Position numbers and translations under genes: made by a program. This document shows, one piece after another, positions 40,243 through 50,410 of a DNA stretch of 64,000 bases; the stretch's first letter is position 1; the number at the start of each line of letters is the position of its first letter. The DNA comes from Peribacillus sp. ACCC06369 (GTDB lineage: Bacteria; Bacillota; Bacilli; Bacillales; DSM-1321). A model generated the notes under the pieces. The model did not search any database, was not told the origin of the DNA, and saw only the letters and a list, made by a program, of their open reading frames with translations. The stretch covers positions 3,596,001-3,660,000 of the forward strand of contig NZ_JAUCEN010000002.1 of NCBI RefSeq assembly GCF_030348945.1, given 5' to 3'.

Positions 40243-40782
40243 ATGTTTTTATTACACGCCCTAGATCAAACCATTAAAAAAGTGAAAGCACAAACAGCAA
40301 ATATACTTACTTTAATGAATTTATCCCTTGGTGGATTTGCGATAATTGCCGTGATGCACGGCCAATTGAATTTAAGCCTGCTTTTAATCTTCCTGGCTGC
40401 CCTTGCAGATCGCTTTGACGGTATGGTTGCACGGAAGTTCAACATTGAATCGGAATTGGGTAAGCAACTTGATTCCATGTGTGACATCATTTCTTTTGGC
40501 GTCGCACCAGCTCTATTATTATACCAAGGAATATTAATAGAATTCGGAGCACCTGGCACAATCTTCACGGTTTTCTATATCGGCTGCGGCGCATTTCGCC
40601 TCGCCCGCTTCAATATAAGTGAAAGCAATGGGTATTTTACAGGAGTTCCCATTACGGTTGCCGGCTGCATAGCTACCTTAAGTTATCTCGCCATCCCATA
40701 TTTCCATCCGGTCTTTTTCTTATCCCTTATGATTATATTATCATTACTCATGGTCAGTCCATTTAAAATGAGGAAAGTTTAA
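40243..40782 (+). CDS. pssA: Phosphatidylserine synthase
   Basis: A 179-residue membrane enzyme joining CDP-diacylglycerol and serine. The CDP-alcohol phosphatidyltransferase signature DGx2ARx8Gx3Dx3D is complete (DGMVARKFNIESELGK, then QLDSMCD). About five to six membrane segments follow. The ATG at 40243 has AAAGGAGTG; an in-frame start 12 codons upstream lacks one. Together with psd it forms the phosphatidylethanolamine branch. Confidence 0.94.
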   Translation: MFLLHALDQTIKKVKAQTANILTLMNLSLGGFAIIAVMHGQLNLSLLLIFLAALADRFDGMVARKFNIESELGKQLDSMCDIISFGVAPALLLYQGILIEFGAPGTIFTVFYIGCGAFRLARFNISESNGYFTGVPITVAGCIATLSYLAIPYFHPVFFLSLMIILSLLMVSPFKMRKV

Positions 40783-40790
40783 ATAGGAAA

Positions 40791-40824
40791 GCGGATGTCC
40801 TAAACCGGACATCCGCCTTTTTTC
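40791..40824 (+). terminator. Terminator after pssA
   Basis: GCGGATGTCC and GGACATCCGC perfect arms around TAAACC, then CTTTTTT on the plus strand. Confidence 0.88.
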
Positions 40825-40847
40825 GTTCATATTCAGCCTAAAGCTTT

Positions 40848-42638
40848 TTATGCCTTTCGGACAAGGGGATCAGTCAAACGTATGAATTCTTCTACATCCT
40901 CCATACAGGCCTTAACCGCTTCTTCCCAAAAATCCCGGGTCGTCAAATCGACGCCTAAATGTTTTTCCGCCAAATCCTCGACCTTCATGGAACCGGTATC
41001 CTTTAATAGGGCGATATATTTTTCTTCGAATCCTGCCGGTTCTTTCAGGGCATTGGCGTATATGCCTAATGAGAATAAGTATCCGAAGGTGTACGGAAAA
41101 TTATAAAATGGTACACCTGTAATATAGAAATGTAGCTTTGATGCCCAGAATGTTGGATTATAATCACTTAACGCATCACCATAAGCTTCTTTTTGTGCAT
41201 CAACCATCAGTTCATTCAACCGTTCGGCACTGACATATCCCTGTTTCCTCTCATCATAAAATCTTGTCTCGAATAAGAAACGGGCATGGATATTCATCAA
41301 TAATGATACGGAACGCTGAATTTTATCTTCTAAAAGAACCAGCTTTTCTTCTTCACTGGCCGCTTCCTTCACAGCTGCATCCGATACGACCATTTCAGCA
41401 AAAGTAGAGGCTGTTTCAGCCACGTTCATTGCATATGATCGATTCAATGGATGGATATCCCTCATCGCATAAGAATGGAATGCATGCCCCAATTCATGGG
41501 CCAATGTCGATACATTGGAAGGGGTGCCCGAGTACGTCATGAAAATTCTTGACTGCTTATTTAATGGAAAGCCCGTGCAAAAACCTCCTGGCCTCTTACC
41601 TGGTCTGTCCTCCGCTTCAATCCAGCTATCTTCAAAAGCTTTTTGGGTGAAGTTTGCTAATTGAGTGCCAAATTTAGAGAACTGCTGAACGATGAAGTCC
41701 GCACCTTCTTGATAATCCATCACTTTGGACTCGGCTGTGACAGCTAGCGGTGCATCCAAATCCGCCCAACTTAATTTATCCAAGTCCAGTAACTCTGCCT
41801 TCCTTTGTAAAAACCTCACAAGCGGCTCCTTATGGTCGGCAATTACATTCCACATACTTTCAAGGGTTTCTTTTTTCATCCTCCCTATTTCAAGAGGCTC
41901 CTTCAAAATATCATCCCAGCCCCTTTTTTCATTCACGCTGAGACGAAATCCCGCCAAGTGGTTCAAAGTCCGAGCAAAAAGGTCATTTTTTCCCTCCCAA
42001 GCCTGTTCCCATGCAGTAAATAATTCTTTTCGGGCCATTCCATCGGGATCAGAAAATTTATTCGCCGCTTGGCCTACAGAAAGATTTTCACCCTTATAAG
42101 GGATGGTCATTGAACCAACGATCGTATCATACATTTGGCTCCAACCTTCGAAACCGTCCATGGACAATTGAGTGATTAATGATTCTTCCTTTACGGAAAG
42201 CTTTTCCTTTGCCCTTTCCCGACGTTCGTTCAATACGAATTTCAATTCATTCAATGGTTCTTTTTCGAGGATTTTTTTAAAAAACGCATCATCAAGCTGC
42301 AACAACTTTTCATCCAGCTTGCTTAACACCATTTTTAGTGAAGCGACTATCTTCATTTGTTTGATCCGCAGCTGACCTGCCTTTTTATCCTGCGCATTTT
42401 GAGCTTCCAGGCACCCGATGAAAGCACCGGCCTGTGATGATTTCATATTAGTGTTTTTTAAAAGATCAAATGCCTGGATTAAACTGCTTTCATCATTTCC
42501 TTCTGGATTGATATTGCTTACAAGTCGGTCTAATTCTTGTACCTCTTCGTTAATTTCATCTAAAAAAAGCAGGAACTCCTTGGAAGAACTTCCTCCTTTA
42601 AAAAAGATATCCAAATCCCATGTCAAAGAATATCCCAT
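40848..42638 (-). CDS. pepF: Oligoendopeptidase F
   Basis: A 596-residue zinc metallopeptidase of family M3B. The active site is HELGHAF in STLAHELGHAFHSYAMRD, with a downstream Glu ligand in NVAETASTFAEM. It is a cytoplasmic oligopeptidase; overexpression of homologues alters sporulation in B. subtilis. A run of G (AAAAAGGGGG) precedes the ATG at 42638. Confidence 0.95.
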   Translation of the reverse strand: MGYSLTWDLDIFFKGGSSSKEFLLFLDEINEEVQELDRLVSNINPEGNDESSLIQAFDLLKNTNMKSSQAGAFIGCLEAQNAQDKKAGQLRIKQMKIVASLKMVLSKLDEKLLQLDDAFFKKILEKEPLNELKFVLNERRERAKEKLSVKEESLITQLSMDGFEGWSQMYDTIVGSMTIPYKGENLSVGQAANKFSDPDGMARKELFTAWEQAWEGKNDLFARTLNHLAGFRLSVNEKRGWDDILKEPLEIGRMKKETLESMWNVIADHKEPLVRFLQRKAELLDLDKLSWADLDAPLAVTAESKVMDYQEGADFIVQQFSKFGTQLANFTQKAFEDSWIEAEDRPGKRPGGFCTGFPLNKQSRIFMTYSGTPSNVSTLAHELGHAFHSYAMRDIHPLNRSYAMNVAETASTFAEMVVSDAAVKEAASEEEKLVLLEDKIQRSVSLLMNIHARFLFETRFYDERKQGYVSAERLNELMVDAQKEAYGDALSDYNPTFWASKLHFYITGVPFYNFPYTFGYLFSLGIYANALKEPAGFEEKYIALLKDTGSMKVEDLAEKHLGVDLTTRDFWEEAVKACMEDVEEFIRLTDPLVRKA

Positions 42639-42698
42639 ACTTTATTGCCCCCTTTTTATCAATAATCCTATTATAGAGGTTTTTTCAAAATTTTTCTA

Positions 42699-42727
42699 AT
42701 TAAAAGGAATTTTCAGTATTTTGTCAG
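42699..42727 (-). promoter_or_regulatory. Candidate pepF promoter
   Basis: CTGACA, 17 bases, TTTAAT on the minus strand, five of six matches in each box. Confidence 0.5.
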
Positions 42728-42806
42728 AACATTTTTCTATATCCCGGATTAAAAGCATGTTATGATGAATATATTCATATTCTTGGGAAAGGGGTGGTTG
42801 ATTCAT

Positions 42807-43109
42807 ATGAAATTCTTTATTCACATGTCTGCCATCATCCTGCTCCTTTGGACACTGTCCATACAGTTCCATCACCCTGCACAGCAGCTAACCATTGAAG
42901 AACATACCGATGTTCACCATTGGGATAAGGCCGACAAGAAACAGCCTTTGGTGCCTTCCTTCAGTTCCTGGCAGTCACTTATCATTATTCTCATTTTCGA
43001 ATTTTCCATTTTGAGTTTTCTTTATTTTCACTCAAATCTCCGCCTACGATATCTCAGTCCTGTTTTTTTTCAGGCGAATTACGTAGCCTTACGCTCTGAC
43101 ATTTTATAA
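42807..43109 (+). CDS. Small membrane protein, unknown
   Basis: A 100-residue protein not recognised. A signal-like or membrane segment at the N-terminus (MKFFIHMSAIILLLWTLSIQ) is followed by a His/Asp/Lys-rich outer stretch, then a second membrane segment (about 54-73). AAAGGGGTGG stands 9 bases before the ATG at 42807. It is followed by another small gene (43135) in the same direction and a shared terminator, and sits between pepF and sigK. Confidence 0.6.
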   Translation: MKFFIHMSAIILLLWTLSIQFHHPAQQLTIEEHTDVHHWDKADKKQPLVPSFSSWQSLIIILIFEFSILSFLYFHSNLRLRYLSPVFFQANYVALRSDIL

Positions 43110-43134
43110 AAAATAAAATGGAGGAGTGATTCAT

Positions 43135-43251
43135 ATGTGGTTCCGAATGATTATGATAGGGGTCTTTTCTTTAACCGCTTCACGTCTGTTCCTTTCTCAG
43201 GGAATCGAGATTTATCATGCATTTGCAGATTTGATCAGAAATAAATATTAA
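43135..43251 (+). CDS. Small ORF of 38 codons, unknown
   Basis: MWFRMIMIGVFSLTASRL and then a short amphipathic tail; one likely membrane segment. A very good GGAGGAGTG site 7 bases before the ATG argues for translation. It follows the 42807 gene by 25 bp and precedes a strong terminator, so the two form one unit. No family recognised. Confidence 0.55.
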   Translation: MWFRMIMIGVFSLTASRLFLSQGIEIYHAFADLIRNKY

Positions 43252-43288
43252 AAAAAGAGTGCGGGGAAAGCTCCCCGCACTCTTTTTA
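43251..43288. terminator. Bidirectional terminator, sigK and 43135
   Basis: GAGTGCGGGGA and TCCCCGCACTC perfect arms with a 4-base loop, flanked by A6 and T5, so it serves both convergent transcripts. It overlaps the sigK stop. Confidence 0.88.
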
Positions 43289-44017
43289 CTTTTCATATCC
43301 TTTAGCTTTCTTTTCCTTCTCTTTTTCCGCCCTGTAAAATTCGTGGAACATCTTCATCAAGGCACGTTTTTCGATCCTTGATACATAACTGCGGGAAATG
43401 CCCAGCTCTTTAGCGATTTCCCGCTGGGTTTTTTCCTTTTTTAAATCGAGTCCGAACCTGCCTACAATGACTTCCTTTTCCCGTTCATCCAAAATATCAA
43501 TGTACTTTTTCACTTTTTCAATTTCCATATTGAGCTGAATCGTATCGATGACATCTTCCGATTCCGATTTCAGCACATCGATCAAACTGATTTCATTTCC
43601 TTCTTTATCCTGACCGATCGGATCATGCAGGGAAATATCCTTCTTCGTTTTCTTAGTCGCCCGTAAATGCATCAAGATTTCATTCTCAATGCAACGCGCC
43701 GCATATGTGGCCAGCTTCGTACCCTTTCCATCCGAATAACTCTCAATGGCCTTTATCAAACCAATTGTCCCAATCGAAATCAAATCCTCTGTATCTTCGC
43801 CCGTATTCTCGAATTTCTTGACAATATGGGCAACAAGCCTGAGATTATGCTCGATCAGGATGTTACGGGCATCACCGTCACCTTCACTCATTAGCTTCAG
43901 ATACCTCTTTTCATCCTGAGATGACAAGGGCTGGGGAAAAGCGTTGTTTTTCACATAGGAAACAAATAAGTAAAATTCTTTGATAATGTAACCGACAACT
44001 GTAAGTATTCCGGGCAT
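43286..44017 (-). CDS. sigK: Pro-sigma-K, late mother-cell sigma factor
   Basis: A 243-residue sigma factor. A hydrophobic pro-sequence of about 20 residues ([18 protein letters not shown]) precedes [14 protein letters not shown], where processing by SpoIVFB is expected. Region 2 ([17 protein letters not shown]) and region 4 ([20 protein letters not shown]) are complete. The reading frame is uninterrupted, so there is no skin element here. I take the ATG at 44017, nine bases after GGGGG; the ATG at 44026 is too close. It directs late coat and cortex genes. Confidence 0.96.
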   Translation of the reverse strand: MPGILTVVGYIIKEFYLFVSYVKNNAFPQPLSSQDEKRYLKLMSEGDGDARNILIEHNLRLVAHIVKKFENTGEDTEDLISIGTIGLIKAIESYSDGKGTKLATYAARCIENEILMHLRATKKTKKDISLHDPIGQDKEGNEISLIDVLKSESEDVIDTIQLNMEIEKVKKYIDILDEREKEVIVGRFGLDLKKEKTQREIAKELGISRSYVSRIEKRALMKMFHEFYRAEKEKEKKAKGYEK

Positions 44018-44147
44018 TGGTTTCATCCCCCGTTTCTTTGGTTTCCCTATTCATACATACCTATGCAGCAATGGGCTTGTTCGTGTCTGTCCCGCTAAAA
44101 GAAATCATGAAAGTATTAAATGTTCAAACCAGACTGGTTGAATTCCC

Positions 44148-44177
44148 AAACGGACACGGGCAAACGTTCATATAATG
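44148..44177 (+). promoter_or_regulatory. Sigma-K-like promoter for the 44211 gene
   Basis: AAAC, 17 bases, and CATATAATG, one base off the sigma-K -10 form CATANNNTA. The gene it would drive resembles a small sporulation-related membrane protein, which fits. Confidence 0.45.
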
Positions 44178-44210
44178 AAAGTGAATTTTTAAGGAAAGGG
44201 GGTTTTTAGG

Positions 44211-44399
44211 ATGGGATATAACTATGGACCATACAGGTGCAGCTATGGTTATCCTGCTCCTGCACCTTGTTATGCCGGATCCGGTTACGGGTTTGGTTAT
44301 GGCCTGTTTATCGTCCTCTTGATTTTATTGCTCATTTTCGGGTTTTGGTGGTTCCCCGGATGTGGGTTTGGTTATGGCGGATCAGGTCCGTGCTGCTGA
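44211..44399 (+). CDS. Small Tyr/Gly-rich membrane protein, YjcZ-like
   Basis: A 62-residue protein: a Tyr/Pro/Cys/Gly-rich N-terminus (MGYNYGPYRCSYGYPAPAPC), one membrane segment (about 31-46) and a Gly/Cys-rich tail ending GPCC. The segment GYGLFIVLLILLLI resembles the YjcZ/tiny-TM sporulation family of Bacillus. AAAGGGGG precedes the ATG, and a terminator follows. A role in the spore is inferred. Confidence 0.7.
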   Translation: MGYNYGPYRCSYGYPAPAPCYAGSGYGFGYGLFIVLLILLLIFGFWWFPGCGFGYGGSGPCC

Positions 44400-44412
44400 T
44401 GCAAGCAAAGAA

Positions 44413-44440
44413 AAAACTCGGCCCGAGAGCCGAGTTTTCC
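44413..44440 (+). terminator. Terminator after the 44211 gene
   Basis: AAAACTCGGC and GCCGAGTTTT perfect arms, then CCTTTTTT. Confidence 0.85.
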
Positions 44441-44451
44441 TTTTTTACTAT

Positions 44452-44544
44452 TCATTTCAAATTGCGCAGCAACTGATCGACAACAACATAAACGGCTATC
44501 ACAGTTCCGGCCGTTAGCCGGTATCCTTCTCCTGACAATAGCAA
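44452..44544 (-). CDS. Tiny ORF with conflicting frame, unknown
   Basis: A 30-codon ORF from TTG at 44544 (MLLSGEGYRLTAGT then a hydrophobic VIAVYVVV and LLRNLK), with AAGGAG 7 bases upstream. The same frame stays open further upstream (VESGVRKRREA, to about 44577) but without a standard start. The best-placed start, an ATG at 44579 with GGAGG 5 bases before it, opens a different frame that ends after 21 codons. Either the TTG is used, or the gene has lost one base after its ATG. No family recognised. Confidence 0.4.
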   Translation of the reverse strand: MLLSGEGYRLTAGTVIAVYVVVDQLLRNLK

Positions 44545-44631
44545 CGCTTCTCTCCTTTTACGTACACCAGATTCAACATATTAACCTCCACCTTTCTTAA
44601 AATATTAACGGGATACCAACCTCTTATGTCT

Positions 44632-44772
44632 TTAGAAAAAAGGACGATGTTTCATCGCTTTGTCCAGATGTTCTTCTCTAATCTTGTGGATTCTCTCCTG
44701 TTGCAAACATTCCTCAGCAGTCATTTTTTTCATTTTTATCGTGATTGTAAAAAAAAGCATATTCAGTGTCAT
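44632..44772 (-). CDS. yrzI: YrzI family small protein
   Basis: A 46-residue protein, MTLNMLFFTITIKMKKMTAE followed by a charged helical tail, typical of the YrzI family found beside mccB/yrhC in Bacillus. I take the ATG at 44772 with AAGGAGGTG; the longer in-frame ORF upstream runs through hairpins and is not protein-like. Function unknown. Confidence 0.85.
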   Translation of the reverse strand: MTLNMLFFTITIKMKKMTAEECLQQERIHKIREEHLDKAMKHRPFF

Positions 44773-44820
44773 AATATCACCTCCTTTAAGGGAGCGGCCC
44801 AACAAAAAGGCATAAAAAGG

Positions 44821-44897
44821 CCGCAGAAAGTTACGTCCTCCTGCGGGATTTTTTAGAAAATATAAAACGCCGCAGGATAAAACACTTCTCCCTGCGG
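44821..44897. terminator. Tandem hairpins upstream of yrzI
   Basis: Hairpin A: CCGCAG (44821-44826) with CTGCGG (44841-44846), U-runs on both sides. Hairpin B: CCGCAGG (44870-44876) with CCTGCGG (44891-44897), U-rich on the minus side. The two share nearly the same stem and stand between the 34-codon gene and yrzI. Confidence 0.6.
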
Positions 44898-44934
44898 CCG
44901 CTATGTGAATGATTAATAAAGCCAAAAAATTGCT

Positions 44935-45039
44935 TTAGAAATATTCCGCTTGGCACAGGTCGAATTGTATGTGATTGTCATTTGAAACGGACCGGCTAAT
45001 CTGATCAGTAACGATTCCATCATATAGGTACAACTTCAT
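44935..45039 (-). CDS. Small ORF of 34 codons, unknown
   Basis: MKLYLYDGIVTDQISRSVSN followed by an acidic tail ending CQAEYF. A textbook AAGGGAGG site with 8-base spacing precedes the ATG, which argues for real translation. It lies between yrhC and yrzI on the same strand. No family recognised; soluble, no membrane segment. Confidence 0.55.
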   Translation of the reverse strand: MKLYLYDGIVTDQISRSVSNDNHIQFDLCQAEYF

Positions 45040-45238
45040 TTTCTTCGACCTCCCTTTGGAATATTTTTTATTACCTGGTAAGTATATCCATAAATTCGAT
45101 ATTTGTAAACGGCTTTTGCCTATTTTTTTAAAACTTCATTCTTTTTTCCCATTTTCAAAAGCAACTATTACCTCAAGGAGGTAATGAGTATGATATATCT
45201 GCCCATACAACGGGCATAAACGTAAGAAAAAACAAAAA

Positions 45239-45266
45239 AAACCTGATTCTTGAAAGAATCAGGTTT
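45239..45266 (-). terminator. Terminator after yrhC
   Basis: AAACCTGATTCTT and AAGAATCAGGTTT arms with a very short loop and a U-run on the minus strand. Confidence 0.75.
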
Positions 45267-45270
45267 GCTT

Positions 45271-45537
45271 CTATTGTTGTAAAGAATCCTGGTCATCCAT
45301 TTCCGCCAGGGTCCTTTTATATTTATTGGATAATCGGAAAAATACTATGGATATGCCAAGGAACATAATTGTCGCTCCCATATAGACATATGTGTCAATC
45401 ATCGTTTTGTCGCCCGAGGGAAGGATGGTTCCTAAATAGAAGAACGAGCCCACACATAACAATGTGATCGCAAATTGTTTAAAATCGACCATTTTCGAAC
45501 GGAGCATTGCCGCCGTTTGTTTTTTGCGGTTTTTCAT
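45271..45537 (-). CDS. yrhC: YrhC family membrane protein
   Basis: An 88-residue protein with two membrane segments (about 22-40 and 48-68) between charged ends. Position after mccB and the core MVDFKQFAITLLCVGSFFY agree with YrhC. Function unknown; co-transcription with the mcc genes suggests a link to sulfur metabolism, not shown. AAGGTGG precedes the ATG. Confidence 0.83.
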   Translation of the reverse strand: MKNRKKQTAAMLRSKMVDFKQFAITLLCVGSFFYLGTILPSGDKTMIDTYVYMGATIMFLGISIVFFRLSNKYKRTLAEMDDQDSLQQ

Positions 45538-45652
45538 GCCATTCCACCTTCTTTCAAGCTAATAAGATATCGATATCTCATTCTACCATATTTATTCCAA
45601 ATGACAGGGTGTAAATAATGGCAGGTAGCTATGAAGCGGTTCCTTTTCCGAT

Positions 45653-47714
<2,062 letters not shown>

Positions 47715-47809
47715 ATTCGGACATCCTTTCATAGTTATCCTACCAATTTAATGAGGTTTATGCAATAAAGAATAACCAGCGGAAAGTCTTCCGCTGATCA
47801 CTTAACATT

Positions 47810-48505
47810 TCATTTCATTTTTTCAACCATTTTCAAAATCAGTGCCGCTGAATGAAGAGCCGCAGTTTCCAGGAATTTATCAAAGGAAATATTGGACTCC
47901 TTACCTGCGATATCCGAAAGGGAACGAATGATGACAAACGGTGTTTTAAATTGGAAGGCCACTTGAGCAATGGCTGCCGCTTCCATTTCCACCGCGTATA
48001 AATCCGAAAATTTCCCTCTGACGAATTCAACCCGATCAGGATCGTTCATGAAAGAATCCCCTGTCACGATCAACCCTTTCGCCACTTGTATATCCTCGAT
48101 TTCTTTAGCTGCTTCTTCTGCGATTGCGAAAAGCTTTTCATCCGGAATGAAAGCTGCCGGCAGCTGAGGGACTTGACCATACTCATATCCAAAAATCGTC
48201 ACGTCGACATCATGGTGGCGAACCTCCGTGGATATGACCACATCCCCGACATTAAGTGCTGGATGGTAACCGCCGGCAGAGCCAGTATTGATGACAGCAT
48301 CCGGTTTGAATTTTTCTAAAAGGATCGCAGTGGACATTGCCGCATTCACTTTACCGATTCCCGATTTAAGCAAAATGACCTCAACACCATTCAGTGTGCC
48401 TGTATTGAACTCGGAACCGGCAATGGTCACCTGTTCCAAACCTTCCAATTTATCACGTAAAATCGTAACTTCTTCTTCCATTGCTCCGATTATGGCTACT
48501 TTCAT
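47810..48505 (-). CDS. mtnN: 5'-methylthioadenosine/SAH nucleosidase
   Basis: A 231-residue nucleosidase cleaving MTA and S-adenosylhomocysteine, starting [13 protein letters not shown] (general-base Glu in the EEEV stretch) and with the catalytic Asp in [12 protein letters not shown]. The 16-codon in-frame extension is rejected because GAGG lies 9 bases before the ATG at 48505. It feeds S-ribosylhomocysteine/homocysteine into the mcc pathway. Confidence 0.96.
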   Translation of the reverse strand: MKVAIIGAMEEEVTILRDKLEGLEQVTIAGSEFNTGTLNGVEVILLKSGIGKVNAAMSTAILLEKFKPDAVINTGSAGGYHPALNVGDVVISTEVRHHDVDVTIFGYEYGQVPQLPAAFIPDEKLFAIAEEAAKEIEDIQVAKGLIVTGDSFMNDPDRVEFVRGKFSDLYAVEMEAAAIAQVAFQFKTPFVIIRSLSDIAGKESNISFDKFLETAALHSAALILKMVEKMK

Positions 48506-48521
48506 TAGTAAAAACCTCTTC

Positions 48522-49160
48522 CTATAATTTTTCCGCCTCCATAATCCAGACAAATTGATTGCAGCGCTCGAAGTTCACTTTGTATCCATTTTCTTCAAGT
48601 ACTTTTTCCAAAAAAGGAATCGTAGTATAATATTCCGTTTGCAAATCTTTCGCCAAATTATGAAAGCCTGCCTGCCTTGCATCTAGAATCGCTCGTTCAT
48701 GCGCTTCCCTTGATTGATACATCGTATCCGCAAACACTATTTTACCACCAGTATTCAGTAACTTTCCATAGTTGGCTATCGCTTTTTCTTTTTCTTCATC
48801 GGTTAAATGATGAAACGCGTACGTACTCACGATCGAATCCACCTGTTCCGGCTTCGGAAAATCGATGAAATCGCCATCTACAATTTCCGTTTTTCCGCCC
48901 ACTTTGCTTACCGCTATTTTCCTCATGGCGGGTGAAGGCTCGATTCCCGATACCTTTAGGCCTTTCTTCAAAAGCCTTTCCGTTAAATTCCCGGTACCTA
49001 CGCCGAACTCCAGCACGTGACCCTGAGCCCGATACGTGACGCTGTCCAATATCCTATCATAATGTTTAAAAACTTCTTGATACTCAATATCGTGTCCACC
49101 AACAGTATCATCATACGATTTTGACCATTCTTCGAATAAATCTAAAAATTCTCTGCCCAT
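48522..49160 (-). CDS. yrrT: SAM-dependent methyltransferase YrrT
   Basis: A 212-residue class I methyltransferase, motif [16 protein letters not shown]. It starts [17 protein letters not shown], like YrrT, the first gene of the CymR-controlled operon in B. subtilis. ATG at 49160 has AAAGGTG. Substrate unknown. I could not identify a CymR site with certainty upstream. Confidence 0.92.
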   Translation of the reverse strand: MGREFLDLFEEWSKSYDDTVGGHDIEYQEVFKHYDRILDSVTYRAQGHVLEFGVGTGNLTERLLKKGLKVSGIEPSPAMRKIAVSKVGGKTEIVDGDFIDFPKPEQVDSIVSTYAFHHLTDEEKEKAIANYGKLLNTGGKIVFADTMYQSREAHERAILDARQAGFHNLAKDLQTEYYTTIPFLEKVLEENGYKVNFERCNQFVWIMEAEKL

Positions 49161-49320
49161 TTTAATCACCTTTTTATGATGGAATAATAAAACCTATAAG
49201 CATAATATGAATTAAAAACAAAAACAGTTCTTGTTTTTTAGGCAAATCCTTCATTAGGTTCAGATACAAACAAAAAGGTGTGTTAAACTAACAGTATCTA
49301 AATGTTGGAGGGGAACAATC

Positions 49321-49533
49321 ATGGGTTTTCAACTCGACTTAAAATTATTCGAAGATAAAATAGAATTTTTCGAGGCAGAAAGCATTAAGAATCTTGAAGA
49401 AAAAATCCAATCACAAATTGAAATCAATAAAGCGATCATGCTTCAGGTTCAATCCGTGTCACACCAAATGTATGTTAGTGAGGAAGGCAGACGATTTTAT
49501 AGCGCAGTCGTTCACTTTAAAGCCCAAAAGTAA
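49321..49533 (+). CDS. yrzA: YrzA family protein (DUF2536)
   Basis: A 70-residue soluble protein, MGFQLDLKLFEDKIEFFEA to YSAVVHFKAQK, matching YrzA in length and sequence. GGAGGGG precedes the ATG. It is divergent from yrrT. Function unknown. Confidence 0.88.
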   Translation: MGFQLDLKLFEDKIEFFEAESIKNLEEKIQSQIEINKAIMLQVQSVSHQMYVSEEGRRFYSAVVHFKAQK

Positions 49534-49542
49534 TCTCCATGA

Positions 49543-49577
49543 AAAAACCCCCGAAAAGATTCCTTTCGGGGGTTTTT
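49543..49577. terminator. Bidirectional terminator, yrzA and yrrS
   Basis: AAAAACCCCCGAAA and TTTCGGGGGTTTTT perfect arms; convergent genes on each side. Confidence 0.9.
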
Positions 49578-49597
49578 AGTTTGGATAATTTTAACTA

Positions 49598-50323
49598 TTA
49601 CCTTTTATCGTTTGTCTTCAGCTCTTCGACTTTTACAGGTTTCCAACCTGATCCGTCCACCCATTCAATATGGACTCGGAAGGTTTTAGGATTGTCCCCT
49701 TCAGAAACGGTACCGATTGCCGTGTTCGGCGAACCGCCGTTTTGAAGCCACCATAGCTTCATGCTTCCTTCATCGAATCCAGCGCCATTAGCAATGGCTT
49801 TTCTCATTTCATTCCAATCGACCGAGTCCTTTTCGAAGCTTGTAGTGTGTTCCCCGGATTGCTCAGTTCCAACTGGTTTCCAGCCCTCACTCGTATATGT
49901 AGCCGCGACATTGCCATCTCCGCTGCCTTCCACTTCCACAAGTTCGGCATCCCCAGCTTTTTCTGAGTCTGAACCATCTTCAGCCTTCTCTTCTGTATCT
50001 TCCTCTGTTACTTTACTATCTTCATCTTCCTCTGTTGCTTTACTATCTTCTTCATCTTCCTCTGTTGCTTTACTATCCTCTTCTGCCTCTACCTTCTCTG
50101 AATCCGTTTCTTCCTCTTTCCCAGCAGGTTTGTCCACTACTTTTCCCTTTTCTTCGGCAATTTGATTAGGTTCGGTCGTGGTTTTCTTTGATTCGGTGCC
50201 ATCATCACTTAAGAAAATCGTGACTGCGACAATGACGATTAAAATGGAAACGATGGTGATTGCAATATTATATATTTTATTTACTTTTCTTTTTTGATCT
50301 CTCTGATTGAAACGTGAGCCCAA
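49598..50323 (-). CDS. yrrS: YrrS family membrane protein (DUF1510)
   Basis: A 241-residue protein: a basic N-terminus (MGSRFNQRDQKRK), one membrane segment (about 18-38), a long Glu/Asp/Lys/Ser-rich linker with tandem repeats, and a C-terminal DUF1510 domain (about 135-241). I take TTG at 50323 (AGGGAGG 8 bases upstream); the ATG seven codons earlier overlaps that site. It is co-transcribed with pbpI, as in B. subtilis, and probably acts with it at the membrane. Confidence 0.88.
   Translation of the reverse strand: MGSRFNQRDQKRKVNKIYNIAITIVSILIVIVAVTIFLSDDGTESKKTTTEPNQIAEEKGKVVDKPAGKEEETDSEKVEAEEDSKATEEDEEDSKATEEDEDSKVTEEDTEEKAEDGSDSEKAGDAELVEVEGSGDGNVAATYTSEGWKPVGTEQSGEHTTSFEKDSVDWNEMRKAIANGAGFDEGSMKLWWLQNGGSPNTAIGTVSEGDNPKTFRVHIEWVDGSGWKPVKVEELKTNDKR
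49999..50082 (-). repeat. In-frame tandem repeat in the YrrS linker
   Basis: About three copies of a 27-30-base unit coding SKATEED-type decapeptides; the copies differ by a few bases and by one triplet. In-frame copy changes would keep the gene open. Confidence 0.75.
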
Positions 50324-50410
50324 GGTCCATTCCTCCCTTACCATTTCTTACTGCCTCATTTTAACATGATTTAGCTAGAGATAGAAGGGAAGGGTTTCCT
50401 ACACTTTTCG

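Noticed and set aside
44773..44925. Longer yrzI ORF of 97 codons
   Set aside because: The upstream part runs through two hairpins; the AAGGAGGTG site and family length support the inner ATG.
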